DNA from: an uncultured Bacteroidia bacterium
GTDB taxonomy: Bacteria > Bacteroidota > Bacteroidia > Bacteroidales > UBA932
Length of the DNA: 64,000 bases
NCBI GenBank assembly: GCA_902780935.1
Contig: CACZHP010000006.1
Location: forward strand, 29,735-93,734
Direction: 5' to 3'
Below are positions 42,724 through 51,438 of this stretch, piece by piece. Made by a program: the position numbers and the translations under genes. The stretch's first letter is position 1. Every line of letters starts with the position of its first letter. The notes under the pieces were generated by a model. It was not told where the DNA came from, made no database searches, and saw only the letters and a list, made by a program, of their open reading frames with translations.

Positions 42724-42777
42724 ATGAGGTCATCATCAGTTCTCGTCCTTTCCCTTCTTGTCCTCGCCCTTCCTTAG
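42724..42777 (+). CDS. leuL: leu operon leader peptide (17 aa)
   Basis: The short frame reads MRSSSVLVLSLLVLALP followed by TAG: six leucines and three valines in its last eleven residues, codons CTC GTC CTT TCC CTT CTT GTC CTC GCC CTT. It has no other plausible role and sits directly before a terminator/antiterminator pair and leuA. Starved of leucyl-tRNA, ribosomes would stall here and favour read-through into leuA. Too short for ordinary gene finding. Confidence 0.85.
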   Translation: MRSSSVLVLSLLVLALP

Positions 42778-42856
42778 GTGCGGACTGAAAGGTGTGGCTT
42801 GAGCTCTGAAGAAATCCAACCCCTTCCAGTCCTGCACTGAGAAGGGGCTTTTGTTT
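42778..42856 (+). promoter_or_regulatory. leu transcription attenuator (antiterminator and terminator)
   Basis: Terminator: CCCCTTC (42820-42826) plus CAGT pairs with ACTG (one bulged A) and GAAGGGG (42841-42847), followed by CTTTTGTTT. Competing antiterminator: GTGCGGACTG (42778-42787) pairs with CAGTCC-T-GCAC (42827-42837), and AAGG (42789-42792) can extend it onto CCTT. The antiterminator begins on the base after the leader stop codon, so a ribosome finishing the leader masks it and lets the terminator form, while one stalled at Leu codons leaves it free. The terminator U-run abuts the leuA ATG. Confidence 0.82.
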
Positions 42857-42857
42857 A

Positions 42858-44369
42858 ATGGAACAACAAATCGAGTATATGGACGGACATGTGTATGTTT
42901 TCGACACCACGCTGAGGGACGGCGAACAGGTTCCGGGATGTCAGCTCAACACCGTTGAGAAGATCCAGGTGGCCAAGGCTCTCGAACAGTTGGGCGTGGA
43001 TGTCATAGAGGCTGGATTCCCTGTGTCCAGCCCAGGGGATTTCAATTCGGTAGTGGAGATTTCCAAGGCCGTTACCTGGCCGGTGATCTGCGCCCTCTCA
43101 AGGGCTGTCGAGAAGGATATAGACTTGGCGGCGGAAGCTTTGAAGCATGCCAAGAGAAAGCGGATCCACACTGGGATAGGTACTTCCGACGAGCATATCC
43201 GCTACAAGTTCAACTCAAATCGCGAGGAGATTCTCGAGAGGGCTGTCCGGGCTGTCAAATACGCCAAGAAATATGTCGAGGATGTGGAGTTCTATGCGGA
43301 GGATGCGGGAAGGACGGATAACGAGTATCTCGCCCGTGTGGTCGAGGCCGTGATCAAAGCGGGCGCGACGGTGGTGAATATTCCTGACACGACCGGTTAC
43401 TGCCTTCCGGAGGAGTATGGAGCCAAGATCAAGTATCTGGTTGAACACGTGGACGGGATCGGAAAGGCCGTGATATCGACTCATTGCCATAATGATCTCG
43501 GGATGGCTACGGCCAACACGATGGCCGGTCTCATGAACGGAGCCCGCCAGTGTGAGGTGACTGTGAACGGGATCGGGGAGCGGGCCGGGAACACGGCCAT
43601 GGAGGAGATAGCGATGATCCTGAAAGCCCACAAGGGTATTCCCCTTGAGACCAATATCAACACCAAACGGATATATCCTACGAGCCGGATGGTCTCATCC
43701 CTCATGAATATGCCCGTACAGCCCAACAAGGCCATTGTAGGGAAGAACGCTTTCGCCCATTCTTCCGGAATACATCAGGACGGGGTGCTCAAGAACGCCG
43801 GCACATACGAGATCATCGATCCGGCGGATGTCGGCATTGACACCAATGCCATCGTCCTGACCGCGAGAAGCGGCAGGGCTGCCCTGAAATACCGCCTGGA
43901 AGTGAATGGGGTCAAGCTTGATGACCCGAAGCTGGACGAGGTGTACGCCGCGTTCCTCAGGCTCGCCGACAGCAAGAAGGAGATCCATGACGATGACATC
44001 CTCATGTTGGCCGGTGCCGACCGGGCGCATGGACGCAGGATAAAGGTGGATTGGCTCCAGGCCACCAGCGGCATCGGGATGAAGCCGGTGGCCTCTATCG
44101 GGCTCGACATCGCCGGGGAGAAGTTCGAGGCTGCGGCGACTGGAAACGGGCCGGTGGACGCATCGATAAACGCCCTTCGCCAGATTGTTCACAGACCCAT
44201 GACTATCAATGAGTTCACCATCCAGGGCATCACCAAGGGATCGGATGACTCATGCAAGGTCCATATGCAGGTTGAGAGCGATGGAAAGGTATATTACGGA
44301 TTTGGAGCGAGCACGGACATCGTCTCGGCTTCCGTGGAGGCGTATGTGGATTGCATAAACAAGATTTGA
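42858..44369 (+). CDS. leuA: 2-isopropylmalate synthase
   Basis: Condenses acetyl-CoA with 2-oxoisovalerate, the first committed step of leucine synthesis. The 503-residue protein has the HMGL-type barrel with [15 protein letters not shown] (R20, D21), the metal-binding [15 protein letters not shown] and [14 protein letters not shown], and a C-terminal LeuA_dimer domain (about 385-500) that normally mediates leucine feedback. Length is typical. Transcription depends on the leader attenuator that ends one base upstream of its ATG, so both enzyme activity and expression are probably leucine-controlled. Homocitrate or citramalate synthase is less likely because leuCDB follow. Confidence 0.95.
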   Translation: MEQQIEYMDGHVYVFDTTLRDGEQVPGCQLNTVEKIQVAKALEQLGVDVIEAGFPVSSPGDFNSVVEISKAVTWPVICALSRAVEKDIDLAAEALKHAKRKRIHTGIGTSDEHIRYKFNSNREEILERAVRAVKYAKKYVEDVEFYAEDAGRTDNEYLARVVEAVIKAGATVVNIPDTTGYCLPEEYGAKIKYLVEHVDGIGKAVISTHCHNDLGMATANTMAGLMNGARQCEVTVNGIGERAGNTAMEEIAMILKAHKGIPLETNINTKRIYPTSRMVSSLMNMPVQPNKAIVGKNAFAHSSGIHQDGVLKNAGTYEIIDPADVGIDTNAIVLTARSGRAALKYRLEVNGVKLDDPKLDEVYAAFLRLADSKKEIHDDDILMLAGADRAHGRRIKVDWLQATSGIGMKPVASIGLDIAGEKFEAAATGNGPVDASINALRQIVHRPMTINEFTIQGITKGSDDSCKVHMQVESDGKVYYGFGASTDIVSASVEAYVDCINKI

Positions 44370-44373
44370 GGAA

Positions 44374-45741
44374 ATGAACACCTTATTTGACAAAATTTGG
44401 GACTCCCATGTTGTGCGTCATGTGGAAGGTGGCTTGGACCAGCTTTACATCGACAGGCTGTACTGCCATGAGGTCACCAGCCCCCAGGCTTTCGACAGTC
44501 TCCGTTCCAGGGGCATTCGCTGTTTCAGACCAGGGAGGATATTCTGCATGCCGGATCATAACATCCCTACCGTCGGCCAGGAATCGCCGATCCAGGATCT
44601 CGTGTCCAGGAAGCAGGTGGACGCGCTTTCGGCCAATGCCTCCGAGTTCGGTCTGACTCATTTCGGGGTCATGCACAAGAACAACGGGATAGTTCATGTC
44701 GTAGGCCCTGAGACCGGGCTTTCCCTGCCCGGAATGACAATTGTCTGCGGCGATTCGCACACCTCGACCCATGGTGCTGTGGGATCGGTCGCATTTGGTG
44801 TCGGAACCAGCGAAGTTGAGATGGCGCTAGCCTCGCAATGCATTCTTCAGCAGAAGCCAAAGTCGATGATCATCAGAGTGGCAGGTACTCTCGGTAAAGG
44901 AGTCACGGCGAAGGATCTGGCGCTATTCCTGATCAGCAGGATGACCACAAGCGGGGCAACCGGCCATTTTGTGGAATACTCCGGTTCAGCCATCAAGGGT
45001 CTCTCCATGGAAGGCCGCCTCACACTTTGCAATCTCTCAATCGAGATGGGAGCGAGGGGAGGTTTCATCGCTCCTGACGAGAAGACTTTCGAATACCTGA
45101 AGGGAAAAGAATATGCTCCGGTGGGCGAGGCCTGGGATCGGGCTGTCGCCAGCTGGAAAACCCTGAAGAGCGACGAGGACGCTAAGTTCGACAAGGAATA
45201 TGTCTTCGACGCCTCGGATATAGAACCCATGGTCACATATGGCACCAACCCTGGAGAGGGCATTCCGGTTTGTGAGTCAATACCATTCTCCTCTAATGAT
45301 AAACCGTTGGCTTACATGGGTTTCCATAAAGGGGAGAGCATGCTGGGCAAAAAGATTGACTATGTGTTCCTCGGGGCTTGCACAAATGGCCGCATCGAGG
45401 ATTTTAGGGCATTTGCCTCGATTGTCGCCGGCAGGCGCAAGGCTCCGGATGTGGTCGCATGGCTCGTCCCCGGATCTTGGAGTGTCAGGCGGCAGATTGA
45501 GGCGGAGGGACTTGACCGTGTACTTGAAGAGGCCGGGTTTGAGATCCGCCAGCCTGGTTGCTCCGCTTGCCTCGCGATGAACGAAGACAAGGTACCGGAG
45601 GGAAAATATTGCGTCTCTACCAGCAACAGGAATTTCGAGGGTAGGCAGGGACCGGGATCAAGGACAATCCTCGCCAGTCCCCTTACCGCTGCGGCGGCCG
45701 CCGTGACAGGTGTGATAACAGATCCAAGGGAATTGCTATGA
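44374..45741 (+). CDS. leuC: 3-isopropylmalate dehydratase large subunit
   Basis: With LeuD, isomerises 2- to 3-isopropylmalate through an aconitase-type 4Fe-4S cluster. The 455-residue protein carries the cluster ligands in [14 protein letters not shown] and [10 protein letters not shown], and [20 protein letters not shown] for substrate binding. It begins [14 protein letters not shown], the usual start, four bases after leuA. The end overlaps leuD by four bases, giving the matched subunit production expected for a heterodimer. Confidence 0.96.
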   Translation: MNTLFDKIWDSHVVRHVEGGLDQLYIDRLYCHEVTSPQAFDSLRSRGIRCFRPGRIFCMPDHNIPTVGQESPIQDLVSRKQVDALSANASEFGLTHFGVMHKNNGIVHVVGPETGLSLPGMTIVCGDSHTSTHGAVGSVAFGVGTSEVEMALASQCILQQKPKSMIIRVAGTLGKGVTAKDLALFLISRMTTSGATGHFVEYSGSAIKGLSMEGRLTLCNLSIEMGARGGFIAPDEKTFEYLKGKEYAPVGEAWDRAVASWKTLKSDEDAKFDKEYVFDASDIEPMVTYGTNPGEGIPVCESIPFSSNDKPLAYMGFHKGESMLGKKIDYVFLGACTNGRIEDFRAFASIVAGRRKAPDVVAWLVPGSWSVRRQIEAEGLDRVLEEAGFEIRQPGCSACLAMNEDKVPEGKYCVSTSNRNFEGRQGPGSRTILASPLTAAAAAVTGVITDPRELL

Positions 45742-46352
45742 AACAAAGATTCTATATAGTGGAGAGTTCTTGTGTGCCTCTCCAGGTCGAGAATATCGAC
45801 ACCGACCAGATCATTCCTGCCCGCTTCCTGAAGGCGACCACCAGGGACGAGAGGTTTTTTGGAAAAAACCTTTTCAAGGACTGGCGTTTCCGTCCTGACG
45901 GGTCCCCGGATCCGACATTCCCGCTCAACAATCCTGTCTATCACGGGGAGATACTTCTGGCCGGGGACAACTTCGGTTGCGGTTCCAGCCGCGAACATGC
46001 CGCGTGGGCTCTCGCCGGCTATGGTTTCAAGGTCGTTATCTCCAGTTCGTTCGCTGATATCCATAAAATCAACGAGCTCAATAACTTCGTCCTGCCCGTG
46101 CAAGTCTCCGGAGGATTCCTGGCGGAACTGTTCGACACCGTCCGGAACAATCCCCGGGCGAAAGTCAGGGTAGATGTGCCCAGGCAGACGGTGACTGACA
46201 TGGTGACCGGAAGATCCGAGGACTTCGAGCTCAATCCGTATAAGAAATATTGTTTGATGAACGCCCTCGACGACATCGACTTCCTGCTTTCTGCGAAGGA
46301 CAAGATCGAGGAATTTGAAAAATCGCGTGGTTATGAGACTGTCAATCGCTAA
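45738..46352 (+). CDS. leuD: 3-isopropylmalate dehydratase small subunit
   Basis: The swivel-domain partner of LeuC, 204 residues. It shows [16 protein letters not shown], the substrate-recognition block [14 protein letters not shown], and [19 protein letters not shown]. Length is typical of bacterial LeuD. It overlaps leuC by four bases upstream (ATGA type) and leuB by 20 bases downstream, so the three genes are translationally coupled. Confidence 0.96.
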   Translation: MKQRFYIVESSCVPLQVENIDTDQIIPARFLKATTRDERFFGKNLFKDWRFRPDGSPDPTFPLNNPVYHGEILLAGDNFGCGSSREHAAWALAGYGFKVVISSSFADIHKINELNNFVLPVQVSGGFLAELFDTVRNNPRAKVRVDVPRQTVTDMVTGRSEDFELNPYKKYCLMNALDDIDFLLSAKDKIEEFEKSRGYETVNR

Positions 46353-47391
46353 ACTGCCCGGTGACGGCATCGGGCCGGAGGTTGTGGAGCAAGCCTCCAA
46401 GGTTGTGGACACCGTGTGCTCCAGATTCGGCCATGAAGTGGAGTGGACCTTCGGTTATGTCGGCGCTTGTGCCATCGCCAAGTTCGGGGATCCTTATCCT
46501 GAGCGGACCCATGCGGTGTGTATGGCCTCGGACGCTGTCCTTTTCGGGGCGGTGGGAGACCCGAAGTATGACAACGACCCGTCTTCGAAAGTCCGCCCTG
46601 AGCAAGGGCTGCTGGCTATCCGCAAGTCTCTCGGGCTATATGCCAATCTCCGGCCGGTCGAAACTTTCAAGTCGCTTGCGGAAAGGTCGCCGTTGAAAAC
46701 GGAACTTGTGGACGGAGCGGATTTCCTGTGCGTGAGGGAATTGACTGGCGGGATGTATTTCGGAGAGAAAGGACTCAGGGACGGCGGCGACACCGCCTTC
46801 GACACCTGCGTTTACAGCCGCTTCGAGGTGGAGCGTATCCTGCGCCTCGCTTTCGAATATGCCCGAAGGCGTCGTAAGCACCTGACGGTGGTGGACAAGG
46901 CCAACGTCATGGAGACTTCGAGGCTCTGGCGGGCTGTGGCTAAAGAGATGGAACCGGAATATCCCGATGTGGCCGTGGATTACATGTTTGTGGATAATGC
47001 CGCCATGCAACTCATCCGCTGCCCCAAGTTTTTCGATGTGATTGTCACGGAGAACACCTTCGGGGACATCCTGACCGATGAGGCGAGTTGCGTGTCAGGG
47101 TCGATGGGACTGCTCGCTTCCGCCTCGGTAGGGGAGCACACGTCGTTGTTCGAGCCGATTCACGGCTCTTATCCCCAGGCGGCCGGAAAAAATATCGCAA
47201 ACCCTGTGGCGTCGATTCTCTCCGCCGCCATGATGTTTGAATATGCTTTCGGATTTATGGAGGAGGGACGCGCCATACGGGAGGCTGTGGCCGCCTCCAT
47301 TGAGTCCGGAGTCGTGACAGAGGATCTCGGTGGCGGTTGTTCCACGTCTGAGGTCGGGGATTGGATATCAGATAAAATCATAAGGAAATGA
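46333..47391 (+). CDS. leuB: 3-isopropylmalate dehydrogenase
   Basis: Oxidatively decarboxylates 3-isopropylmalate to 2-oxoisocaproate using NAD+. The 352-residue protein begins [20 protein letters not shown]; the ATG at 46333 is preferred over an in-frame TTG at 46315. Further signatures are [16 protein letters not shown], the catalytic Tyr/Lys region [11 protein letters not shown] and [14 protein letters not shown], and the metal-binding [12 protein letters not shown]. Isocitrate dehydrogenase is excluded by the short loop and operon position. It overlaps leuD by 20 bases and ilvE by four. Confidence 0.96.
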   Translation: MRLSIAKLPGDGIGPEVVEQASKVVDTVCSRFGHEVEWTFGYVGACAIAKFGDPYPERTHAVCMASDAVLFGAVGDPKYDNDPSSKVRPEQGLLAIRKSLGLYANLRPVETFKSLAERSPLKTELVDGADFLCVRELTGGMYFGEKGLRDGGDTAFDTCVYSRFEVERILRLAFEYARRRRKHLTVVDKANVMETSRLWRAVAKEMEPEYPDVAVDYMFVDNAAMQLIRCPKFFDVIVTENTFGDILTDEASCVSGSMGLLASASVGEHTSLFEPIHGSYPQAAGKNIANPVASILSAAMMFEYAFGFMEEGRAIREAVAASIESGVVTEDLGGGCSTSEVGDWISDKIIRK

Positions 47392-48422
47392 CACGAATTG
47401 ATTGGAAAAACCTGGGCTTTGACGCCTATCGTACCCGCACTGTGGTCCGCTCATGTTTCAGGAATGGGGAATGGTCCGCTCCTGAGGCGACAGAAGAATT
47501 CTCATTCACTTTCGACCCGTTCTCCCAGGTCCTCCATTACGCCATCTCCTGTTTCGAGGGGTTGAAGGCTTTCCGCCATAAGGACGGCAGTGTAGCCTTG
47601 TTCCGCCCGGACAGGAACGCCGCGAGGATGAGGATGACCGCGAATTACCTCGGCATGCCTTGTCCGGACGAGGACATGTTCATCAGGATGTGTGAGGAAT
47701 GTGTCAAAAAGAATCTGGAGTTCCTACCTCCGTACGGGTACGGGGCTTCAATGTATGTCCGTCCGCTTTTGATCGGTATCCATCCGCAGATGCAGCTTGT
47801 GCCTTATCCGGAGGCCTTGTTCGCGGTGATGTGCGCTCCTGTTGGCTCATATTACGGTGAGAGCATGAAGTCTTGCGCCGCCGTGATACCAGGGAACTAT
47901 GACCGGGCGGCTCCGAAGGGCTCCGGCAGGTACAAGATCGGGGCTAATTACGCCGCCACCTTCATGCCCTACAAGATTGCCCATGAGCAGGGCTACACCG
48001 AGCTCCTGTACTTGAATTCTTCCACAAGGGAATATATCGACGAGTTCGGATCGTCCAATTTCTTCGCCATCCAGGGCAACAAGTACATAACACCTCTTTC
48101 CGACAGCGTCCTGCCGTCCATCACCAACCTGACCCTCCAGGAGGTCGCCGCCGATCTCGGGATGGATGTGGAGAAACGTCCTGTCCGTCTTGAGGAACTG
48201 GGTTCCTTCGAAGAGGCCGCCGGATGCGGGACGGCCGTGGTGATCACACCTCTGTCCCATGTGGATGTGAAGCCTGTCCTTGAGGAACCGTTTGTCGGGA
48301 AATCATTCCGCTTCTTCCCTGACGGTGAGGTCGGGCCTGTCTCCCGGAAGCTGTATGCGAGGATCACTTCCATCCAAAACGGTGAGGCCGAGGACATCCA
48401 CGGCTGGTGCCACTTTATTTAG
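47388..48422 (+). CDS. ilvE: Branched-chain amino acid aminotransferase
   Basis: A PLP fold-type IV transaminase that performs the last step of leucine, isoleucine and valine synthesis. The 344-residue protein shows [21 protein letters not shown], the Schiff-base lysine K183 in [13 protein letters not shown], and [13 protein letters not shown] followed by [13 protein letters not shown] for cofactor phosphate binding. It closes the leu operon with an ATGA overlap to leuB. No ilvBNCD genes occur in the window, so valine and isoleucine precursors are made elsewhere. Confidence 0.94.
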   Translation: MTRIDWKNLGFDAYRTRTVVRSCFRNGEWSAPEATEEFSFTFDPFSQVLHYAISCFEGLKAFRHKDGSVALFRPDRNAARMRMTANYLGMPCPDEDMFIRMCEECVKKNLEFLPPYGYGASMYVRPLLIGIHPQMQLVPYPEALFAVMCAPVGSYYGESMKSCAAVIPGNYDRAAPKGSGRYKIGANYAATFMPYKIAHEQGYTELLYLNSSTREYIDEFGSSNFFAIQGNKYITPLSDSVLPSITNLTLQEVAADLGMDVEKRPVRLEELGSFEEAAGCGTAVVITPLSHVDVKPVLEEPFVGKSFRFFPDGEVGPVSRKLYARITSIQNGEAEDIHGWCHFI

Positions 48423-48424
48423 CC

Positions 48425-48454
48425 ATTGAAACTGGCGGGAAATGGTTATCTTCG
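48425..48454 (+). promoter_or_regulatory. Probable promoter of the GH51 gene
   Basis: ATTG (48425-48428), 18 bases, TATCTTCG (48447-48454). Predicted start near 48461, nine bases before the ATG at 48470; this argues against the upstream ATG at 48407, which overlaps ilvE. Confidence 0.5.
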
Positions 48455-48469
48455 CGTAAAGTGAATATT

Positions 48470-50443
48470 ATGACGCGAAGATTCCTTTTTTCTGCCTGTT
48501 TGGCTCTGTTTTTCCATGCCGCCCTTCCGGCCCAGTCTTGCAAACTGGATATCGATCTTGGCAAGAAAGGCTCCCCGATCAATCCCACCCAGTACGGGAT
48601 ATTCTTCGAGGACATCAATTTCGCCGCTGACGGTGGCCTTTATGCGGAGCTCGTGAAGAACCGTTCTTTCGAGTTCCCTTCAAACCCACTTCAGGGGTGG
48701 AGAGTCTTCGGTAACGCGGCGGTCTTGGAAGATGGTCCGTTTGACCGTAACCCTCACTATGTCAGGCTCTCTGACCCAGGCCACCCTCATCGCTGGACCG
48801 GGCTTGAGAACGAGGGCTTCTTCGGGATCGGGGTTCGCTGCGGCGAGGAATACCGGTTCAGCGTCTGGGCCAGGGTTCCTGAAGGAGGGGAGTCCAGATT
48901 GAACGTGGAGATTTCCGACCCGGCATCCATTGAGGAGGACCATGGGCTTTGCGACGGGGAGTTGGTCGTATCAGGAGCTGACTGGAGGCAATATGAGCTG
49001 ATCCTCAAGCCTTCCAGGACTTTGGACAAGGCTGTGTTGAGGGTATTCCTTGACGGCGACAGGCTGGTGACTGATATCGAACATGTCTCCCTTTTCCCGG
49101 TTGACATCTGGAAAGGTCACCGCAACGGACTCAGGAAGGATCTCGCCCAGGCCTTGGCCGATCTCCATCCTGGGATATTCCGTTTCCCCGGTGGCTGTAT
49201 AGTGGAAGGCACGGAGGTGGAGTCCAGATATAACTGGAAGAATTCTGTCGGCCCTGTCGAGAACCGTCCGCTGAACTCCAACCGCTGGCAGTACTGCTTC
49301 CCGTACCGGCTTTATCCGGACTATTACCAAAGTTATGGCCTTGGCTATTTCGAGTTCTTCCTGCTTTCGGAAGAGATTGGCGCCGAGCCGCTTCCGATTC
49401 TGAGCTGCGGCCTGGCCTGCCAGTTCCAGAACGGGGAGGATGCCCATATTCCAGTGGATGAGCTCGGACCTTATATTCAGGACGCCCTTGACCTCATCGA
49501 GTTCGCCAACGGGCCTGTTACTTCCACATGGGGAAAGGTCCGGGCGGAGATGGGACACCCTGAGCCGTTCAATCTCAAATACATAGGCATCGGCAACGAG
49601 CAGTGGGGAACTCTTTATACCGAGCGGCTTGCGCCCTTTGTCAAGGCAATCCGGAAAGCATATCCCGACATCAAGATAGTCGGTTCGAGCGGTCCCGGTT
49701 CGGAAGGGGAGCAGTTTGACTTTCTTTGGCCGGAGATGCGCAGGATCGGGGTGGATCTCGTGGATGAGCATTTCTACCGTCCGTATGAGTGGTTCCTTTC
49801 CCAGGGGGCGAGGTATGACAATTACGACCGGAAAGGCCCGAAGGTGTTTGCCGGGGAATATGCTTGCCATGCCAGGGGAGCGAAATGGAATCACGCCTAC
49901 GCCGCCCTTCTCGAGGCCGCTTTCATGACTGGGATAGAACGCAATGCTGATGTGGTCCAGATGGCGACATATGCCCCGCTTTTCGCCCATGTCGAGGGAT
50001 GGCAGTGGAGACCAGACCTGATCTGGTTCGACAATTTGCGCTCGTTTCGCACCGCGAGCTGGCAAGTGCAGAGTTTGTATGGCCGGTTCAAGGGGAGGAA
50101 CACATTGAGTCTCAAGATGTCGGGAGCGAATGTGACTGGAGCGGAAGGGCAGGGAGGCTTGTTCGCGAGCGCGGTTTCTGATGGTTCCAGAATATACATA
50201 AAGGTGGCCAACACTTCGGAAGAGGAGCGGGATCTGGATTTCAATTTCGCCGGTTTGAAAAAGAAAGATGTCGTGCGGGCTGTCGAAGGCGTTCGGCTGG
50301 ACTGCTCGGACCGGATGGCAGAGAACTGCCTCGATGAGCCGGATAGGATAGTTCCTGTCTCTTTCGCATTCTCCGGTGAAGGCAAGACTATTTCCGCCTC
50401 CTTACCGCCCCTTTCTTTCTCCGTGTTCGTTCTGGAGAAGTAA
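48470..50443 (+). CDS. GH51 alpha-L-arabinofuranosidase
   Basis: A 657-residue exported enzyme (signal MTRRFLFSACLALFFHAALPAQS) that removes alpha-L-arabinofuranose from arabinan, arabinoxylan or pectin side chains. The catalytic acid is E377 in GIGNEQWGTLYT and the nucleophile E463 in KVFAGEYACHA. LHPGIFRFPGGCIVEG and NPTQYGIFFEDINFAADGG at the mature N terminus are family-typical, with a beta-sandwich inserted after it (about 70-200) and another at the C terminus. It lies after the leu operon but has its own promoter; the association with leucine synthesis is probably positional only. Confidence 0.93.
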   Translation: MTRRFLFSACLALFFHAALPAQSCKLDIDLGKKGSPINPTQYGIFFEDINFAADGGLYAELVKNRSFEFPSNPLQGWRVFGNAAVLEDGPFDRNPHYVRLSDPGHPHRWTGLENEGFFGIGVRCGEEYRFSVWARVPEGGESRLNVEISDPASIEEDHGLCDGELVVSGADWRQYELILKPSRTLDKAVLRVFLDGDRLVTDIEHVSLFPVDIWKGHRNGLRKDLAQALADLHPGIFRFPGGCIVEGTEVESRYNWKNSVGPVENRPLNSNRWQYCFPYRLYPDYYQSYGLGYFEFFLLSEEIGAEPLPILSCGLACQFQNGEDAHIPVDELGPYIQDALDLIEFANGPVTSTWGKVRAEMGHPEPFNLKYIGIGNEQWGTLYTERLAPFVKAIRKAYPDIKIVGSSGPGSEGEQFDFLWPEMRRIGVDLVDEHFYRPYEWFLSQGARYDNYDRKGPKVFAGEYACHARGAKWNHAYAALLEAAFMTGIERNADVVQMATYAPLFAHVEGWQWRPDLIWFDNLRSFRTASWQVQSLYGRFKGRNTLSLKMSGANVTGAEGQGGLFASAVSDGSRIYIKVANTSEEERDLDFNFAGLKKKDVVRAVEGVRLDCSDRMAENCLDEPDRIVPVSFAFSGEGKTISASLPPLSFSVFVLEK

Positions 50444-50453
50444 CAAAAAAAGC

Positions 50454-50505
50454 CCGCTCATTCCGAGCGAAGCGAGTTCAGGGGGTTTGGGGGGAACGCC
50501 CCCCA
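50454..50505. repeat. GAGCGAAGCGA-containing repeat with G6/C6 hairpin
   Basis: ATTCCGAGCGAAGCGAG at 50459-50475 resembles the repeat at 17423-17449. It is followed by a hairpin GGGGGG-AACG-CCCCCC (50489-50504). Neither side has a U-run, so it is not a terminator. Non-coding here. Confidence 0.5.
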
Positions 50506-50511
50506 ATAAAT

Positions 50512-50546
50512 AAAAAGAAGCCTGCTCGCTGCGAGCAGGCTTCTTT
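50512..50546. terminator. Bidirectional terminator between the GH51 gene and tRNA-Asp
   Basis: Stem GAAGCCTGCTCG/CGAGCAGGCTTC with a three-base loop. On the plus strand TTTGTTT follows, and on the minus strand TTTTTA follows, so it can end both the GH51 mRNA and the tRNA transcript. Confidence 0.85.
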
Positions 50547-50549
50547 GTT

Positions 50550-50627
50550 TGGCGGTGCGGAAGGGGCTCGAACCCTCGACCTCCGGCGTGACAGGCCGGC
50601 ATTCTAACCAAGCTGAACTACCGCACC
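50550..50627 (-). tRNA. tRNA-Asp (anticodon GTC)
   Basis: On the minus strand the acceptor stem GGTGCGG (50621-50627) pairs with CCGCACC (50554-50560). The D arm contains TAGTTCAG, the anticodon arm is CCGGC-CTGTCAC-GCCGG with anticodon GTC, and the T arm contains GGTTCGAGCCCC. The discriminator is G and CCA is encoded (50550-50552). Confidence 0.97.
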
Positions 50628-50665
50628 AGAACTTAAAAGATCCGCGTTCTTGTCAAACGCGGATG

Positions 50666-50696
50666 CAAAGATAGTCAAAAATGCTGGGTACGCAAA
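50666..50696 (-). promoter_or_regulatory. Promoter of tRNA-Asp
   Basis: On the minus strand TTTG (50693-50696), 19 bases, TATCTTTG (50666-50673), a full consensus match. Start predicted near 50659, leaving a 5' leader that contains the hairpin CCGCGTT/AACGCGG to be removed by RNase P. Confidence 0.75.
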
Positions 50697-50709
50697 TTTT
50701 TTTTTCAAT

Positions 50710-51144
50710 TTATTTAATCTCGATGACTTTTTTGGCCTGAGGGACAACCTTCGGCTCGAGCTTCGGAATGGTCACGAGAAGTACTCCGTTTTCGACAGTC
50801 GCAGTGATCTTCTCCTTGTCGGCGTCGTCGGGCAGAAGCATTGTCTGCTGGAACTTGGCATAGGAGAACTCCCTGCGGAGATAACGGCCCTTCTTCTTCT
50901 CGTCCTTGTTTTCCTCTTTCTTCTCCATGTTGATCACGAGATCTCCCTCGTCATCAAGGCTGACCTTGAAATCGTTCTTAGTCATTCCAGGAGCGGCGAG
51001 CTCAAGCTCGTAGCTGTGCTCGTTTTCTAAGACATTGATCGCCGGGGCGGTCGCGCTTGTCCTCTCGATCCAGTTGTTGTCAAAGAAATCATTGAAAATG
51101 CTCGGCAACCAGTTCTGGTTGTATCTTCTTGAAACAGGTAACAT
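50710..51144 (-). CDS. Small heat shock protein (Hsp20/alpha-crystallin family)
   Basis: A 144-residue ATP-independent holdase chaperone of the cytoplasm. It begins MLPVSRRYNQNWLPSIFNDF, a variable N-terminal arm, followed by the alpha-crystallin domain from about residue 38 (HSYELELAAPGMTKNDFKVS, DLVINMEKK, the RYLRREFSYAKFQQTMLLP strand) and VENGVLLVTIPKLEP, the conserved G-x-L motif region. Unusually for this phylum a perfect AGGAGG lies eight bases upstream of the ATG. The divergent region holds three operator-like repeats that may control its stress induction. Confidence 0.94.
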   Translation of the reverse strand: MLPVSRRYNQNWLPSIFNDFFDNNWIERTSATAPAINVLENEHSYELELAAPGMTKNDFKVSLDDEGDLVINMEKKEENKDEKKKGRYLRREFSYAKFQQTMLLPDDADKEKITATVENGVLLVTIPKLEPKVVPQAKKVIEIK

Positions 51145-51152
51145 GATTAAAA

Positions 51153-51158
51153 CCTCCT
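51153..51158 (-). promoter_or_regulatory. Perfect Shine-Dalgarno of hsp20
   Basis: AGGAGG on the minus strand, eight bases before the hsp20 ATG. Bacteroidetes mRNAs usually lack such sequences, and the other starts checked in this window show none. Confidence 0.7.
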
Positions 51159-51259
51159 ATAATTTTAAATTTCTATTTTAGTTTTCAACCCCGTCCTTTC
51201 GGGCGGACATCTCAAGAACAGTCAATTCCCGCGCCAATGCCAAAAAGTCCATTAAAAGT

Positions 51260-51314
51260 GGACATTTTGTCATAACATGCTGACTATTTGTCACTTACGT
51301 CTGACAAAATGTCC
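51260..51314. promoter_or_regulatory. Three operator-like 13-mers with exact 21-base period
   Basis: Sites 51260-51272 (minus: TGACAAAATGTCC), 51281-51293 (TGACTATTTGTCA) and 51302-51314 (TGACAAAATGTCC) begin at intervals of exactly 21 bases. The outer two form a 14-base perfect inverted repeat (TGGACATTTTGTCA / TGACAAAATGTCCA). Two helical turns between centres suits cooperative binding of one regulator. They lie 116-170 bases upstream of hsp20 and about 125 upstream of the barrel gene. Confidence 0.7.
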
Positions 51315-51383
51315 ATTTTAGCGCAGTTTCGGCCGTAATTTGCCGCTTATTAATATAAAATTAACGAAAAACATTAAATAATA

Positions 51384-51416
51384 TTTGGAAAATAGAAAAT
51401 TATTAAATTATATTTG
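51384..51416 (+). promoter_or_regulatory. Promoter of the outer-membrane beta-barrel gene
   Basis: TTTG (51384-51387), 21 bases, TATATTTG (51409-51416): full consensus. Start predicted near 51423, 16 bases before the ATG at 51439. The ATG at 51429 opens only a seven-codon frame. Confidence 0.75.
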
Positions 51417-51438
51417 CAAAAGAATAATATGAAAAGAT

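Noticed and set aside
50488-50505. G6/C6 hairpin as a terminator
   Set aside because: Neither strand has a U-run after it; the hairpin at 50517-50543 with U-rich sequence on both sides is the real terminator.
50402-50611. Minus-strand ORF containing MPACHAGGRGFEPLPHRQ
   Set aside because: It is a translation through tRNA-Asp and the neighbouring terminator, a well-known spurious ORF type.
51221-51245. Possible sigma-54 promoter for hsp20 (TTGGCATTGG on the minus strand)
   Set aside because: The -24 GG is present but the -12 block reads CGGGA rather than TTGC, so the match is too weak.
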